The notes under the pieces were generated by a model, which worked only from the letters and a program-made list of their open reading frames with translations, did no database searches and had not been told where the DNA came from. From the NCBI GenBank assembly GCA_002067585.1, contig MVQO01000147.1, positions 1-34,497 on the forward strand: a stretch of 34,497 nucleotides of DNA, written 5' to 3'. This DNA comes from Syntrophorhabdus sp. PtaB.Bin027 (GTDB taxonomy: Bacteria; Desulfobacterota; Syntrophorhabdia; Syntrophorhabdales; Syntrophorhabdaceae). Position 1 is the stretch's first letter; the number at the start of each line of letters is the position of its first letter. Below are positions 34,488-34,497 of the stretch, piece by piece. A program made the translations under genes and the position numbers.

Positions 34488-34497
34488 AGTGATATCA

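Overview
This 34.5 kb window is chromosomal DNA of moderate GC content from a Gram-negative bacterium. An outer membrane is implied by a BamD/LptA-type lipoprotein and a PilB-type ATPase. An archaeal-type class I aldolase, a TM1266-family protein, a Liv-type transporter beside 5-oxoprolinase genes, and HEAT/HD-GYP proteins point towards an anaerobic Desulfobacterota-like organism such as the Syntrophorhabdus/Syntrophobacter group. This placement is inference from gene content. No rRNA, tRNA or CRISPR array was seen.

Layout. 1-180: the end of an IS21-type element, with the istA start at the window edge. 181-1429: no convincing gene, but a cluster of RNA hairpins at 790-1151. 1430-6812 (minus): an EamA transporter and a three-gene set (HEAT-repeat protein, HD-GYP phosphodiesterase, protein with an MshEN-type c-di-GMP-binding domain). 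7021-10478: a TM1266-like protein, a decayed alpha/beta hydrolase, a PH-domain membrane protein, a cation diffusion facilitator and class I aldolase. 10686-14956 (minus): an envelope protease set of two M16 proteins and a DegP/HtrA protease. 15065-20629: Fe/Mn superoxide dismutase, an unknown protein, CopA, thioredoxin and a thioesterase. 20856-22835: a BamD-LptA fusion diverging from rsmG. 22980-23700: a decayed IS1634-like transposase. 23981-32689: LysE-type exporter, then a long plus-strand cluster pxpABC - livKHMGF - DUF1445. 32775-34487 (minus): a PilB/GspE-type ATPase.

How the genes fit together. The HEAT and HD-GYP proteins share a similar N-terminal module and overlap by 4 nt. The next gene carries two tandem 24-residue MshEN motifs, as does PilB at the other end of the window, so c-di-GMP turnover and reading are both encoded here. 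The pxpABC cluster (ATP-dependent 5-oxoprolinase) followed by a complete branched-chain-type ABC transporter and a DUF1445/D-glutamate cyclase-like protein reads as one uptake-and-hydrolysis pathway for 5-oxoproline or a related compound. The BamD-LptA fusion would put an outer-membrane-protein assembly scaffold and an LPS-transport fold on one lipoprotein. Three starts (bamD-lptA, rsmG, pxpA) have an extended -10 box exactly 6 nt before the ATG and no clear Shine-Dalgarno sequence, suggesting leaderless transcripts.
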